The translations under genes were made by a program, and so were the position numbers. From positions 636,510 through 700,509 of the forward strand of contig JALJCO010009027.1 of NCBI GenBank assembly GCA_023101725.1: a DNA stretch of 64,000 nt, written 5' to 3'. Shown piece after piece: positions 49,393 through 62,998 of the stretch. The stretch is from Atherinomorus stipes. Its lineage: Eukaryota > Chordata > Actinopteri > Atheriniformes > Atherinidae. The notes beneath the pieces are model-generated. The model was not told the DNA's origin. It was given only the letters and a program-made list of their open reading frames with translations, and did not search any database. Every line of letters starts with the position of its first letter. Within the stretch, counting starts at the first letter, position 1.

Positions 49393-51354
49393 AAATAAAC
49401 AAAAAAATTCATAGAAATATAAGAGCTTTTTGTTGCCCAATGAGGCATTTTCAATCGTCTTGACTGGCCTTACCAATTAAGAGTCATAGATCAATAACCT
49501 TTACAATCAATAAGTTGGAAGAGGGTTTGGTTTGTTTTTTGTGCATATATCAGACTGGAAAGTTTTTCTATCTTTTTATCAAGTGTAAGTTTGCACTAAA
49601 TATAGCTAAGTTTTGAAGACATTTAAATCAACTTATGAGACAGAAGACTGACTAGCAACCAAATACAAGCCTGATTTATTGCTTTTCTTATAAAAATGCT
49701 ACTTAGATGATATGTGCTTCATTTCTTACTAAGTTTTAACTAGCAAAAAAATACTGTAAACATCCCCTTGATTTCTGTGAAAATGTTAATGAGATATTTA
49801 ACTTCTTTCACATTCTACAGAAAGTTAATTGAGAGAGTGAAAAATTAATAATCAAAACATGTTGCACTTTTTCCTCCATGAAAAAAATATTGGGATACTA
49901 AAATGCTGATTCAACTCTTGGTATCAGCTGATATTTGCCATAGCAACGGTGACAGAGATCAAATTGCATCAAAGAATACAGTTTCAAATCAGATGTAACA
50001 GTGCATACCACATTGAGCATATGATTTCCCAGCATTCCCAGCTCCACTAACACCCTGCTACCACTCCTTACATAAACAAAGGACCGAAACAGAGGCCTCT
50101 CTACATCCCTTCCCTTCCTCCCTGAACCCTGAAAGGAGATAAAACATGGGACTTTCTTGGGAGCTGGGCCACATGGGTATTCCCCTTCTGCAGACAACAC
50201 TGCAGTGACATTGCGTCTGTACCGGACACACGCATTTATACACAGTACAGACGTCTTTCACACTTGCAAGAGAGCGACACCCCCTCAGTCACACCAACAT
50301 TGTCATCTTAGCCAGTGCATTCCATAGTCAATTGAAACTGTATGGATTATGACAATAAACGCTATGTAGGCTTAGGGGCCCCTCTCCTCTCACTGGGTAG
50401 GAGAGGGGGGATGGAGGGACACTTTACAATGACTTTAATCCTCTCCTCTTTGATCCCAGGGGTTAGCGCTGCAAAAACACTGGAGCTGACATTACAGCCG
50501 TCAGCTCCCCATGTACCGAATGTGGGCCCACATGCAGTGTCCCAAGCTGCGCTGACAAGAAACTCAGCCTTATATCAATTCCCGATAAACACCACGACTG
50601 TCCATCATTGACGGCCATTTTTTTTAAAAAGAAAAAAAAAATCATTAAAACAAGTGACATCAATCTAACCTCTGGAAGTATGCAAAAAATGGCCTTTTTC
50701 ACTATAATCAGGTAAGTGACAAATCATATATTAGACAGGACCCTTTAAATTAACCTAATTAAAAGATAGTATTGCAGTAGTCAGCTGAAAAATGAGCCAA
50801 GCGTGCATTCTGGTCATGCACCTCAATAAACAGAGGGGAGTGACTCCTGAGAAATATTTGTAAATTATTCTGATTTTTACTGCATGAGTCACAAAGCTTG
50901 CTACTACACCCCTGAAGGCAAGGCAACACACAAACAGGGGAAGATGCAAGAGAAACTAAATCTGTGTACCTCCTTCACTGGTGTTAGACTCGCGGACATG
51001 ACTAAATGATTATCAACAAAGCAAATAATCTCTTTTTGGCCCTTAACAACCAAAGTTATTAAAACTATTAATTATAACAACTTCACATTGGATTGATAGA
51101 TGTGTCCAAAACCACGACAGACAAAGTGAAATTTATGCTTACACTGTGTTTTCTTTTCTATAATTCTGTCTTGAATAAAGTATTTATGGTCGTATAAACC
51201 TGAATGTTTTCTGGCACATATGACAGTTATCTAACCCTTATGGCTGTTGCACTGATAAAACAAAACAACTGAGGGGGTTGCACTGTATTCGCTCAATGAA
51301 TGACAAAAGTGCCTGGTTTACATTCATGTTCTAATTTATTTGTACCTTTATCCC

Positions 51355-51808
51355 TAGGGATGCACGATATTGGAATTTTGTCCAGTCTTTAATATGCAGA
51401 TATTTTAAAACTCATGTGGCCAATAACCAATATCTATACAGATATTAAAGCTGGAAAAAAAACAGTCATTGCAAATAGCAGTTTTGTTATCCGTTTCTGA
51501 CACTTTGAAAAATAGGGGTGGGAAAAACATTGATACACTCAGATATCACAATATTTTTTTATGCCGATATCAAATCGATATTTAAAATGTGGTATCAATC
51601 TATTTCACTTACAAAATCTCGTGAGATTTCATCACTCTGTTACAAACTTTCGCGATATTTCGGGAATTCGTAAGACTTCTTTTTTTTTTTAAAAAAATAG
51701 ATCGAATATAGATCAAATATTGGTTAAATATTGCTGGGGTGGCCGATGTCCGATATTCAGTTTTAAGGCCGATATAGGCAGATAGGCCGATTTCATTATG
51801 CATCCTTA
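51355..51808. mobile_element. Mirror copy of the MITE at 37340-38095, internally deleted
   Basis: Flanks TTTATCCC (51347-51354) and TTTATCCA (51809-51816) match at 7 of 8 positions. It is about 300 bp shorter than the left copy. One end of the nested element and adjoining outer sequence are missing, with the break near 51690-51715. Confidence 0.78.
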
Positions 51809-53187
51809 TTTATCCACTTATTCAATGTAGTTATTGTTATCATAGATATTGATCGCCCACTAAGAAGTATGGTTTTAACTCTAATGACTCAACTAAAGTA
51901 AATAAAGGTTATTAACTTTTATAGCATTTAAACCATATAACCTTAAAAGTACTTCAAGAATACCCAAGTCTTGGCCGACCACTCACAAATAGGCAACCAA
52001 AATTTGTTCAAACATGATTCGAAGATTCGGCTCAAATACATACTGTATGCAGTTTTGATTTCTTTTTTCAGACAAAAGTAAAAAAAAGTTTCAGCGATCA
52101 GCTTTCAGAAAAACGACCTCGAAAGAAGGTGAGAGCTGATCGCCCAAACTGTCAAGGTAAAAAAGAACAAAACTTTTTATTTACGAACAAAGAAATCAAA
52201 ACTACACAGAAGAAGACATGATAAACGTTTGAGTGATCCGTCATACATGATTGATCACAAACTTTTGGGTCATAGTTGTTAGAGAGAGTAAAATAATAAT
52301 AAAAACAAACAAACATGGCACCAGGTTCCAAAAGGAGTCAAAGTAAAAGGAAAATCTGTTTGTAATTTAATGTTTGCAACAAATGTCAAAGGCTCATCTT
52401 AAATGAACTTTGACAGCACTAAATATTTCTAAACTCTGACCACTGCCATAAAAATAATTATACAAATCAGTATATTTCAACATTAAATTAGTTTATTCTC
52501 AGATGAGGACATTTAACCTTTATTCATGAAAACTTCCATCTACATTATCAGCCCTGAGTACGAGCAGATACGAGGAGGGTCTGGATAGTGTGTTTACTCC
52601 TATATAACCTCATATCATCAACGTCAGCAAATGACCAAAAAACTTAAACGGCTAATCTGAACTGGGCTGGGTGCCTGTCAGAATCTGATCTAACCACATG
52701 ACAACTTCAAATTCACACGCTGCCTTTACACCTAAAGTAGCATGTTAGAACATGTATCATTAATCACCAGAAGTCCCACTGAAACCAGTTAGTTATATGC
52801 TTGTCATTACTAGTAGTAGCATGTTTACTCTCAGTACTCTGGAGGCTACAATATACTCACAGAAATAGAGTTTTCCCAGTACCACCATTACTACCCAGGG
52901 GGAAAAATGCATGTAAGTTACTATAACATGAAGGGACCACAATTTCTGATGATTACAACTTTGAATTGTGTCCAGTCAGACCTACACAGCTGGACTAAAA
53001 CAACTCCCATTTGTTCTTTAGACAAGTGAAATTAGTTTAAATCTCTTTTTGTCCTTGAATCATTGCTGTCATCCTCGGAGCTATCTGCATGCGAGATGTT
53101 ACAGGTGGTTAACATGAAGGGAAAATAAGATGTGTCCTCTTTTCCAGCACCCTCTCTGATAATAACCGCGGGAACTCAACACCCAAG

Positions 53188-54417
53188 TAGGCATGGGCGA
53201 TAGGTTATCGTGGGCGATATCATGTCAAAGAAATTTCCCACACTAAAAATTTGTCATCTCATGATAAAAATTGAAATTTCAATTTATCAGGTTGTATTTG
53301 CAATTGCACTACTTAGTAATTTTTATAAGTCAAGTTATATTAAATGTTGAATAGGGATGCGCAATAAAATCGCCCCCTATCGGTATCGGCCTATATCAGC
53401 AAACTGAGTATCAGACATTGGCCACCCCACTGATATTAAATCGATCAGGCTGCTGTTTCTAAAGTCTTTAAAAAGAAAAAAACTTCAAAAAATTATTTTT
53501 TACCGACTTTAAAACTTCTAAAGACAGTTTCTTTTAGGATGTTTTGCGTGAACAGTTTTTACATGGTCATTTGTGTAAATAACCAAATATTAGGGCTGGG
53601 AAAAAATATCACTACACTGAAATATTGCGATATTTTTATAACCAGACTTCGTACCCAATGTGATTGATTGATAATTGAAAATGCGATGTTGATCTATTTA
53701 CCTATGATATCTCACAAGATTTCATTGTTCTCTTATGAAATCACCCTTAATTTCACAAAAACCCGCAAGATTTTGCAACGACAAAATCTTGCGAGATTTC
53801 GTTAGTAAAATAGATACCGCATTTTTAAATATCGAAATTATATCATATGTCGCGATATTTCAGTGTATCAATATTTTTTCCCCATCCCTACCAAATATCC
53901 CCTATTTTGGGGTATTGTTTTTTTTTGGTTTTTTCTCAGGGAGAAGAAAAGGTCGTTCTAGGATATAATGCACATATCCTATTAGTTTTGTTTAAACAAC
54001 TGTCATTAACTTTGACTTGTTATACATCACACAAGTCGAGGTATTTTTTCAAATTTAGCACAAGGAATGAATATTATATATTTTATTTTTCAGCTTTAAT
54101 ATCGATATCGGTTATCGGTCACAAGTTCTAAAATATCGGCATATCACATATCGACCAATATTCCAATATTGTGCATCCCTAATGTTGAATTTGTTCTCAT
54201 ATTTGAGACGTGTTTGGTGTCACTACAGTTTGGCAATACAGGTGTACTACTGGAACTACTGGAACTGATGTATTTTAGTGGCTTCTAGTATAATTTAGAA
54301 TGTAGGTATAAATTTATCATAGAAACAATTAGGCTATTTTTTCTCGTCGCTTATCGTTACCGTGATAAAAAACAAATTATCATGATACATTTTTTCAGTC
54401 AATATCGCCCATCCTTA
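53188..54417. mobile_element. Mirror copy of the three-deep MITE nest
   Basis: Outer element 53188-54417 with CACCCAAG on both sides; middle element 53352-54181 with ATGTTGAA on both sides; inner element 53591-53890 with CCAAATAT on both sides. All three 8-bp duplications are perfect here. The G-rich block of the left arm is absent, so this copy gives the cleaner structure. Confidence 0.9.
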
Positions 54418-56938
54418 CACCCAAGTGCACATCAATGCAATCAGAGTCATAGCCAACAAATAATTTGTTTTAACAACTGAACAAAATGAGAAAGGCTAGC
54501 AGGAGGACAAAGTCTTTTTAGGCAACTTTAATAACTGATTGACCATGAAAACAGTTAATGTCCGGGTTTCCACAACCTGAAAAATAATCTGACTGTCACA
54601 TCTACTGTAATCCTAATGTGGCCCCCTGCTACGTGGCCCCTGAAACATCCACAGATTGATGTGGGAGTCCTGCAGCTCAGCCCTGAAAGGCCTCCTGAAG
54701 CAGCCAGCTAGGCGTGGCTGTGGAAGGGTTATCTGAGGCACTAAGTTATCACTCAGCCCTCCCTGGCCTCCATCTCCACTCCCTCCATCACAGCTCCCCT
54801 TAACTATGGCCAGATGTGCTGCTGGCCACTCTCCAGCTCCGCACTAAACCACTGACTGACTTACTGCTTTAAGAGCCACAGACATTAAGTTAAAAATCTA
54901 CTCTTTAGCAAAATGAACTCTTCTATGAGAGGTCAATCAGCAAAGTTGGGGAGGTACCTCACTCAACACTAGAGAGATGATAAACAAAGCTGCTCTTTAT
55001 CAATGCTGCTAGCTTGAGAACAGCTCCAGAGCTCTGCAGATAGCTATGTTCAAGTACAGAGGAGTGTTGCATCTCCACACAGCTTTATCATAACTGACCA
55101 GAGCCTTTTCTCTGTGGTGTCTTTTACCTTAATGCATGATCAATCAAACTTGGCAACATTCTAATGTATACTGGCTCAACCTACTACTGCAGCAAGGCTT
55201 TCAGTGCCCAACTGATTGCTCAAATTGAGCGATGTGCTTTTAGTGCAGCTACATGGGTGCAAAACAAACTTTGCTTCATGTTATTAGTTCACACAGAGGG
55301 GGAGAGAGCTGCTGGATGTCATGGTATGGTTCTTCAAAAGGTCACTTGTGAAAGAGCTCGAATGAGGCAGTGTGGTGGAGATGACCCCTGCATTCACCCA
55401 GGGTCACATGAAGACCTGAAGTGACATTTGAACTGGCAGAATGAGTAGATGAGTGGACAAAAGGTAATAATTTAGGAAGCTTTCAGGCTGATGCGGCAAC
55501 ACAAAGCAGACAAATCTATTTTCAGGCTTGCTTTTTACCCTCACACACACGCCACACACACTCCTGCCCACGCCCTCCACAACATGCATTAGATAAATCC
55601 TGGGAAAAGACGCGATCAATCAGCAGTAAGTAGCAGCACATGACATACAGGCCCGTGCCTTGCCCCTGCCTCTCTGGGCTCTTCCACTTCATTCTGCTGC
55701 TGCATACCAGCACACTGACCCAATTCTCACATGCCGTCTCCCGGGAGAAGAAAGGATGGATGTGGCGCAGACGAAGATGAGGGAGTAGAGAAGACGATGA
55801 TGATGCAAGGAGATGAGAAATGTGTGGATGTAAGCAAAAAATGCACATGGAAAGCTTAAAAAAAAGTGTGAAATAGGAGGCCAGATGTATTGATCACAGT
55901 GCAGCACCTTCCTGCTTTGAAAAAGCAAATTTGGATGTTAGTTTCCATCTTCAACAGAAATTTTAAAGGTTTCTGCAAATCTAACAAGGTGCAGAAGTAC
56001 AAAGCAAAAGCCAACCAAAGGATACAAACCATGGTTGTAAATAGCTCAACAACCATGGTTTGTTGTTGAGCTTAATATATTATATTAATCTGCAGAATCA
56101 AGCTAGGAAAGCAGCGTGTGGGATTCTCAATGTGAAACACAACCATCCAATCAGATCTATTAGTACCTCGCAGCTAATGATTACAACTGAAGATTTTAGT
56201 GGAAAAAGTGATCTTAAAGAGAAAGGAACAGAGACAAATGACCATCCCCTAAACCAGCGTCTTTGTATTTCATCTCAACACAACTTGAGTAATGAAGCGG
56301 CTCAATGAGCTACAAGCCAACACTGGCATCTGTACACAAACACAGAAAGTTTTGTTCAGGCAGTGTGTGACCAAGTCAGGGGACGTTGCAGGTCTTGTGA
56401 CATCAATTAGGGAGAGGGTCACTGTGGGGGAGATGGGGACAAAGAGATACACACTATGCCGGAGACGATGCATTAGAGTCTCGTATTCAGTCCAAAATGC
56501 TTCACACATCACTCTATTCAAAATCCTGAATGCTTACACAGCACTGAAAGAACAGAGAGAGACAGACATGATATGAGACCCTACCCCTGGTTGCAACGTA
56601 AGCAAAGCACTGGACACCCCCAGAGAGTGACCTAAAAGCTACACAGCCAATCAGCTGCAAGACTCCTGGGACATTTACAAGTGAGCTCTATTCAACAGTC
56701 ATTAATTAGGCAAGCAAGCAAGACCCGCACTGCTGCATGGTTCAGCAATGGCATCTAATCCACTGCACGGCAACATACCAACCATTACTTATGCAATCCT
56801 CTGCTGATTTTTTGAGAAAACTGATCAAGTGATTTTTTTTTTTTTGCACATTTATAAAGTTCATTTTTGAAAGCAGTGTTGTGCCAAGTGCTTAGGAGTG
56901 GCTAGTTTGGTGAATCAAAGAGGAATTTTAACTGTTAA

Positions 56939-58670
56939 AGGACACTGTGTAATCGCGAGCAGCTCCCTCGTTCTTTTCATGCTGCATTCGCGTGAAACCG
57001 GGCAGACCGACGACATCCGCTGCATGTAAAGTTATCACCAGCCTCTATGTGAAGACGTGGTCCGTCAGTTACAGTGACATCAGTCCACATCTGATTTGTT
57101 GTCATGGCGATGTCTTATTGTTTTCCCTGACCCATATTTTACCGCCTTTCGCTCGGCTTCATTGATTAAAATGACATCTGGTTTGTTACCAACGGCCGTC
57201 TGCCCGACTGCACGTGAACGCAGCATCAGTGAGACGCTGGTTTCTCCCCACTGCAGCGCGGTGACTTTTCAAAGGCATTACCTCGAACTGAGCTGAAAAC
57301 TCCGGTGTGTCCGGTGAGTTTCTGTGTTTTCCTACTGTCATGCTTCTCCTAAACGCAAAAACATGGCGATACGACATGGCAGCCCCCACCGAGCCGATCC
57401 GCTCGATGTGTAAATGAATGATACGAACGGCAAATTTAGAACTTAGAGCACTTCAGTTTGTTGATGGGAGTGATTACTGATTAATGAAAAAACACTTTTG
57501 AACCAAATAATCAGTTTTTGTGAATAAATAACAGGAGAACTTACACAATATCTCTTTAAAGGAGCGGTATCATGAAAAACGGACTTTTAAGAGCTTCCGT
57601 CAGTCTGCCCCAGGGCAGCTGTGGCTACATACATAGCTTACCATCACCAAGTATGAATGAGGAGTGAATGAATAATGGACCTACTGTGAGTTTGAGCTCC
57701 TTGATAGGAAAAAAAGCGCAATATAAATCTAAAAAAAAGGCGCGATATAAATCTAATCCATTATTATTATTAAATACACATGCGCAGCATCGTAGCAAGA
57801 CGCCCTCTTTGTTCAACAGAAACTAGAAGAGAATCCTAACCCGTCCACACTCTCTGAGGAAGAAACAAACAGCCTGTGGGAAGATTTCCTCAGAGACAAG
57901 CGGCCATCAGCTAAAAGACATTTGCTCCAGAGTTCAGAAGAAAAGGGGTTTTTTTTGTCGATTTTTTAGCTCTACAGGACGGAAAGTTGGGGAAAACGTG
58001 GTTGTGTTCAATGTGGGAGTTTGACTTGCCAGAAGTGGTTGGATTATATCTTAAGGAGCAGAAAAAACCCTTAACTTTGTGTGTGAACTTCACTCCTGAC
58101 AACTTCAGGAATCTCGGGCAGTAAAGTGTTTTTCTCGGGGATTACCTCTAAAACCTGACGCAGCTCCCACCATAAAAACGCCTCACGGACAAACACCACC
58201 ACCGGTGAGTGAAAACATCTACCAGCTCAATGCTCACTTTTAGCCTATGATTTTTTTTGCTAATTTACTTACTTGTCAGGGTCTCTGTGGTACAACGTGT
58301 ACTTCAAACTCCATATCAGACTCTGGGTCGAGCGCATACAGCTCCATAACAGGCTGGTCCATTTTATTCCATCGATCAGAGTCCGATTATCCATCAATGT
58401 TTACAAATAACATCCATCTGCGTGCCGAAGCCGATGCTAAAAACAATGGGCTATATGCACAACTCCACTACTTCCTGAACTTCAGCCAGCACCTTTGCTT
58501 CCTGTCTTCCATGACTGGACAAACTGATTACTCCAGGTGTGTCTGACCTCACTAACTGGTCAGACACACCTGGAGTAATCAGTTTGTCCAGTCATGGAAG
58601 ACAGGAAGCAAAGGTGCTGGCTGAAGTTCAGGAAGTAGTGGAGTTGTGCATATAGCCCATTCTGTGACCT
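56939..58670. mobile_element. Mirror copies of TTAA-flanked elements B and A
   Basis: TTAA at 56935-56938, 57556-57559 and 58671-58674 bounds B (56939-57555) and A (57560-58670). The B end reads AGGACACTGTGTAA here, closer to an inverted match with its other end. A contains the hairpin insertion at 58446-58660, 12 bp from its end. Confidence 0.42.
58448..58658. mobile_element. 211-bp perfect hairpin element, right arm only
   Basis: Arms of 101 bp (58448-58548 and 58558-58658) are exact reverse complements around the 9-nt loop TCACTAACT. The ends are GGGCTATATGCAC and GTGCATATAGCCC. It is flanked by AT on both sides (58446-58447 and 58659-58660), while the left arm has the empty site AACAATTCTGTG on the corresponding strand with a single AT. 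This fits a recent insertion of a fold-back MITE with a 2-bp AT target duplication. A 2-bp AT duplication is reported for ISL2EU-type elements, but I cannot assign the family. Confidence 0.82.
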
Positions 58671-58689
58671 TTAAGAATCAGTGTCTCTT

Positions 58690-59607
58690 CTCGGGTTACA
58701 TCTGGAATGGGCATAAAACATGTTGAAAATGGTGGAGAGCTTCCGTGGTTCAGTACAGTCAGCCATCTTGCTTCCGTGTTGGAAATAAGGTTCATAAAAA
58801 CTAATATTTAACACCAAATTAGCTTCTACAGTGGTGATGGGAACATATTTAGCTTATAAATGCCTGTATTTGACTTTTGGAGCGTTTGAAAAGCATGATA
58901 CAGCTCGTTTAAGGGCTACGGGCTCAAAAGGATTCAAATTTTCTCCATCTATACTCAACAGACAACTAAAAACAATCACAAAAGGCCTTTCTGAGTGGGG
59001 ACATTGCTGGAGACAATGTGGAGAACAGGTGGCTGATCTCTTTCATATCTTCTGGGGTAGCCCTACCATTCAACCATACAGGATTGAAATTGAAAGAGAA
59101 AATACCTTTGGTGATGCACTTTACACTGCATTACTTTATTTTACTCTGGAAATATTCATCCATTTCCTCCTCCAGTGACCAATACTTGATATCTTGTTGG
59201 CAGCTGGTAAAAAAGCTTTTACCAGGAAATGGATGATGGAAGAGGAACTCCCAGTAAAGTAAGAATGGAAAGAAATAGCAACATAATTATACAAAATTAA
59301 AAACATTTTCCTTGAACCTTAGAATGGAACAGTTCAATAAATACTGGAGGAAATGGAAAAGCTCTATTGAACACGGCGGCATCATATCATGTAGTAGTTA
59401 ACACCTGTAACTTGATGTTAATGCGGAACAAGGCATTATGATAGAAAAATGGAAATAGATATGTATCCGTTTGGCGTTACACCCCTCAAATGTCAACAAA
59501 CCCTCCACATAATGGACTTGGAACATCTGCTAAAATCTGTACCACAAACAAGACTGGCAGCTACGATGTTGATGCTGTAAAAAGAACTCCTTTTTTAGGT
59601 AAAAAAA
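58690..59607 (+). mobile_element. Mirror copy of the LINE fragment
   Basis: Carries the same CWRQCGEQVADLFHIFWGSP block in forward orientation and the A-rich tail near 59600. The frame is shifted relative to the left copy near the 5' side, so it is not conserved as a protein. Confidence 0.6.
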
Positions 59608-60625
59608 GAAAATGAATGACTGGATTACAACACTCATGTCAAGGACATACTTTTACTGACCTGCCTAGGTGCTCTTAATACAATTTGTATGATGTTAAAT
59701 CTACTAACTGTTACATGTGATGTCTGTGCCATATCTTGTACAGCCTTCTATTAAACAAAAACATGTACAAAAGTGAAGCCAGGCAGCAAGCTGTCCAACA
59801 TGAATGACAAAACTCCTAATGAACTTAGCTAATAGGGTGTACAGCTTCTCTGTTAAATATGCTGCCATTTATCAACAGCTCAATTCATGTTCTACAACTT
59901 AGATTTGTTGTCTTGTATTGGTACTTGATGAACTAGTATTGGAATATTGACAGGGATTTCTTAAAGATCCTGTATCTGTCAGGCTCTTCAGCAAACTGCT
60001 GGATAAGCTCTGTTCAAGTGATGTTTGTGGATACCCTACAGACAGCTGCACAGGGGTCGATAAGGATTAACCTGAAGTCAGGCAGCAGCATCCACAACCC
60101 CCTTTTGAGCTGACTGATACATCTTCATATGTTCTCATTTGAAATGCAATCTCAAGCTTTTGCTTGTAAACTGCACAAGCATTCCTGCAGCCTACTTACT
60201 TAAAAAATCTTTATTTTTCTAATATTTGATCAAAATTTGGAAACACCTTGCTGCACAAATTACCCATAACCTCTACCCTGAGGTAAATACTAGTCTCGCC
60301 TGGCACCATATGGCAGTAGGCATTTAGCAGATTGCACAAGAGCTTCCACGTCTTTCCTCAGAAGCAGCTCCCATCCCTTGTACCCGTCAGGCATAGCTTG
60401 CCCCCTGAGGACAACCAGTCTTTTTCTGAGGGCTGGGGCGAGGCTGCCACTGAGGTTGGGGGAGTAAACAAAGAAAGAAGATGGAGGACAAGAGCTACTG
60501 AACTGCTCCTGAGTGGGATTTCTGAAAGGGATTTTGTTTTTAGATTCTATATTATAAAAGAAAAAAGCCTGTTGCATGTGCACATTAAAGCAGATAAATT
60601 ATCTATTTTTTATTTCTATGCATTA

Positions 60626-61016
60626 TAGGGATGCACGATAATTATCGGGCCGATAACAGGAAATTATGACGTCATTCCGATAAGTCCGATATCATGAGGA
60701 CATACCTCGATAGCTTATGTCCCATAAAGTTGGAATATTTAAGATCGGACATGCAGAAATTGAAAATCCCACTTTTATGCTTTTCACGCCAAGATATTGC
60801 GATTGGGGAAAGAAAGCTGCTGCTTCACAGGGAAGACCCCAAACTGCTTCCAATCCATTTTCCCTACCTTATTTTAGACTCAAACTACCCCATACAGTTG
60901 GAATTTTTGGTTTGGTATAGTTAGGTATGTATGTGTGTTATCGGTATCGGCCTTTAAGAGTTGAAATTTATCGGTTATCGGTATCTGTTTTAAAAAATAG
61001 TTATCGTGCATCCCTA
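60626..61016. mobile_element. Mirror copy of the 391-bp hAT-like MITE
   Basis: Perfect 8-bp duplication ATGCATTA at 60618-60625 and 61017-61024, with the same termini and length as 27703-28093. Confidence 0.9.
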
Positions 61017-62048
61017 ATGCATTATATTGCAAACTTTCAGCTGGGCTTGTGAGTGTTGGTCCAGCACAGCGATTTTATTATTAATTGATTACACAACCAA
61101 TCACAGTATGAAAAACCAAGATTATTTAATCCTAAAGATATCTCAATATCATCACTTTACATAAAAGATCATGCCTGAACCAACTCAGCAGATAAGTGTA
61201 ACTTGTGCACACAATAAAACCAAATATACACAACATCCACAAATTACCACAGGTGTTGCAGAGGAGGCGTGGCAAAGTATGATTGAGGAAGTGTTATTCA
61301 CACCAAACTGATTAAGTCATCCTTGTCGGATTACTTTGGTTTAAAATACAAAACTATTAAGGTGTCTTTGTGGAAGATGGCTTGCCAGCCTGTAAAGCAG
61401 TCATAATAAAAATGCAGTAAAAGGAGTAAGAACATTGCATGTTTCACCACCTGCAGGATAACCACCTAGCTTTGTGCCCCAAAGTAAAAAATAAATGCAC
61501 AATTACTGAGTTAAATTATGTTAATGTTTACCTAGAACACAATAGAAATGTATTTGCAATTTGCATATGCAGCATAACTAGTTAAGCATCAATTACTTAC
61601 GGCTGCATTACATGGATGAGGGTGAAAAATGTATAAACTGAAGCCACATTAAATACAAATTCTCTCACTGATCTGGAACAGAACATGAGGTTCATCTATC
61701 CCTCTAATAAGTTTTTTCTTTTTAAAGCATTTCACTGTTTCACAAATTTCACAAAACCAGTACTTTGTCATCAGTGTGGAGAAGGAACTGCATCTAAAAT
61801 TCTGGTATATGGTCTCGTTTCTTTTATTTTCACTAGCTAGTCTTTTAAATGGCAGCTATTTTGCTAAATGACAGCTATAAGTCAGATATTTTTTCCTTGT
61901 GTTTCAAAATTCTCCACAGAGGTTAAAAAGAAAATGTTAAAAAGCTTTTTTGTAATGCAGTTTACATAGGGAACCCTTTCAACTAGAGGTTATGTAGTCT
62001 TTAACATCCGTTTTCACAAAGAAATACACAAAAGAAAAAAAAAAAGAA

Positions 62049-62998
62049 TAGGGACGCACCATTAGTACAAGTATTTACATTTGAGTACTTGCTGATACTC
62101 ACTGGTAAGGAGTGTAGACCAGAATGTCAGATGCAAGGACTGACTGGTTAAATCTGGGAAAATGGGTCATCCTGCAGCATCCTTCTAAATGTACAGCTTG
62201 AAAGCTGTCAGAATCTTCATAGACAAAGATGATAAAGATGTTTTTGGTGTTTTTCTGTTCACAGCAGTGACCGTGACTTCGCTCACCGAGATAATGCCAA
62301 ATTCAGATTTTAAATATGGCAACCTTCTTGTTTCTTGTGTTAACGCATTAAAATAATTGATGTGTTAATTCCACAGATTAATCTCTTTGCATTAATAAGT
62401 TAGTTTTGACGGCTCTAGATTTTTTCACATTGGTATGGGGTCGTGTAGCATCTGAACACATTAATGAATACAGAGCGTGATTACTCGCACACAGTATTTG
62501 GGCTGGACGATTAATCAAATTTTAATCGTGATTTCAATTTTGCCTTCTGACGATAATAAAAACACTGTAATCGAAGAATAACGATTAATGTCAGATGTAA
62601 CACCGCGTGTATGTAAATGCTACATGCTATTTTTCATTTATTACTGAAGCCAGAAGACTCCTGAGGTGAACAGACGGGTGGAGTTATAGGAAGCAAACTG
62701 CAGGGAGTATAGAACAGGAGTGCATGCAGACTGGGTATTCATTTTTTATTTCTATTATTTTGATATGTTATTACTTTATTAATTTACTTGTTTCTAATTT
62801 ATTTCTCTTTTTTATTTAAAGTTATATTTGAGGTTGAGTTTTGGTGGGTTAATTAACACCTTTTTTAAAAATCAATAAATAATTGTGTATATTAATCTTG
62901 ATTTCAATATCAATCAAATTAATTGTAATTATTATGTCCCATAATTGTCAAGTCCTCGTATCAAACCAATACCCATTACTGGTATCTGTGCATCCCTA
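62049..62998. mobile_element. Mirror copy of the composite MITE at 25706-26655
   Basis: Starts TAGGGACGCACCATTAG and ends CTGTGCATCCCTA, with the nested AATCGTGATTT-containing repeat inside. Confidence 0.6.

Noticed and set aside
53188..54417. Regularly repeated ATCG-rich words that could suggest a CRISPR-like or satellite array
   Set aside because: The words are terminal and subterminal repeats of nested MITEs with 8-bp target duplications, not evenly spaced repeats with unique spacers.
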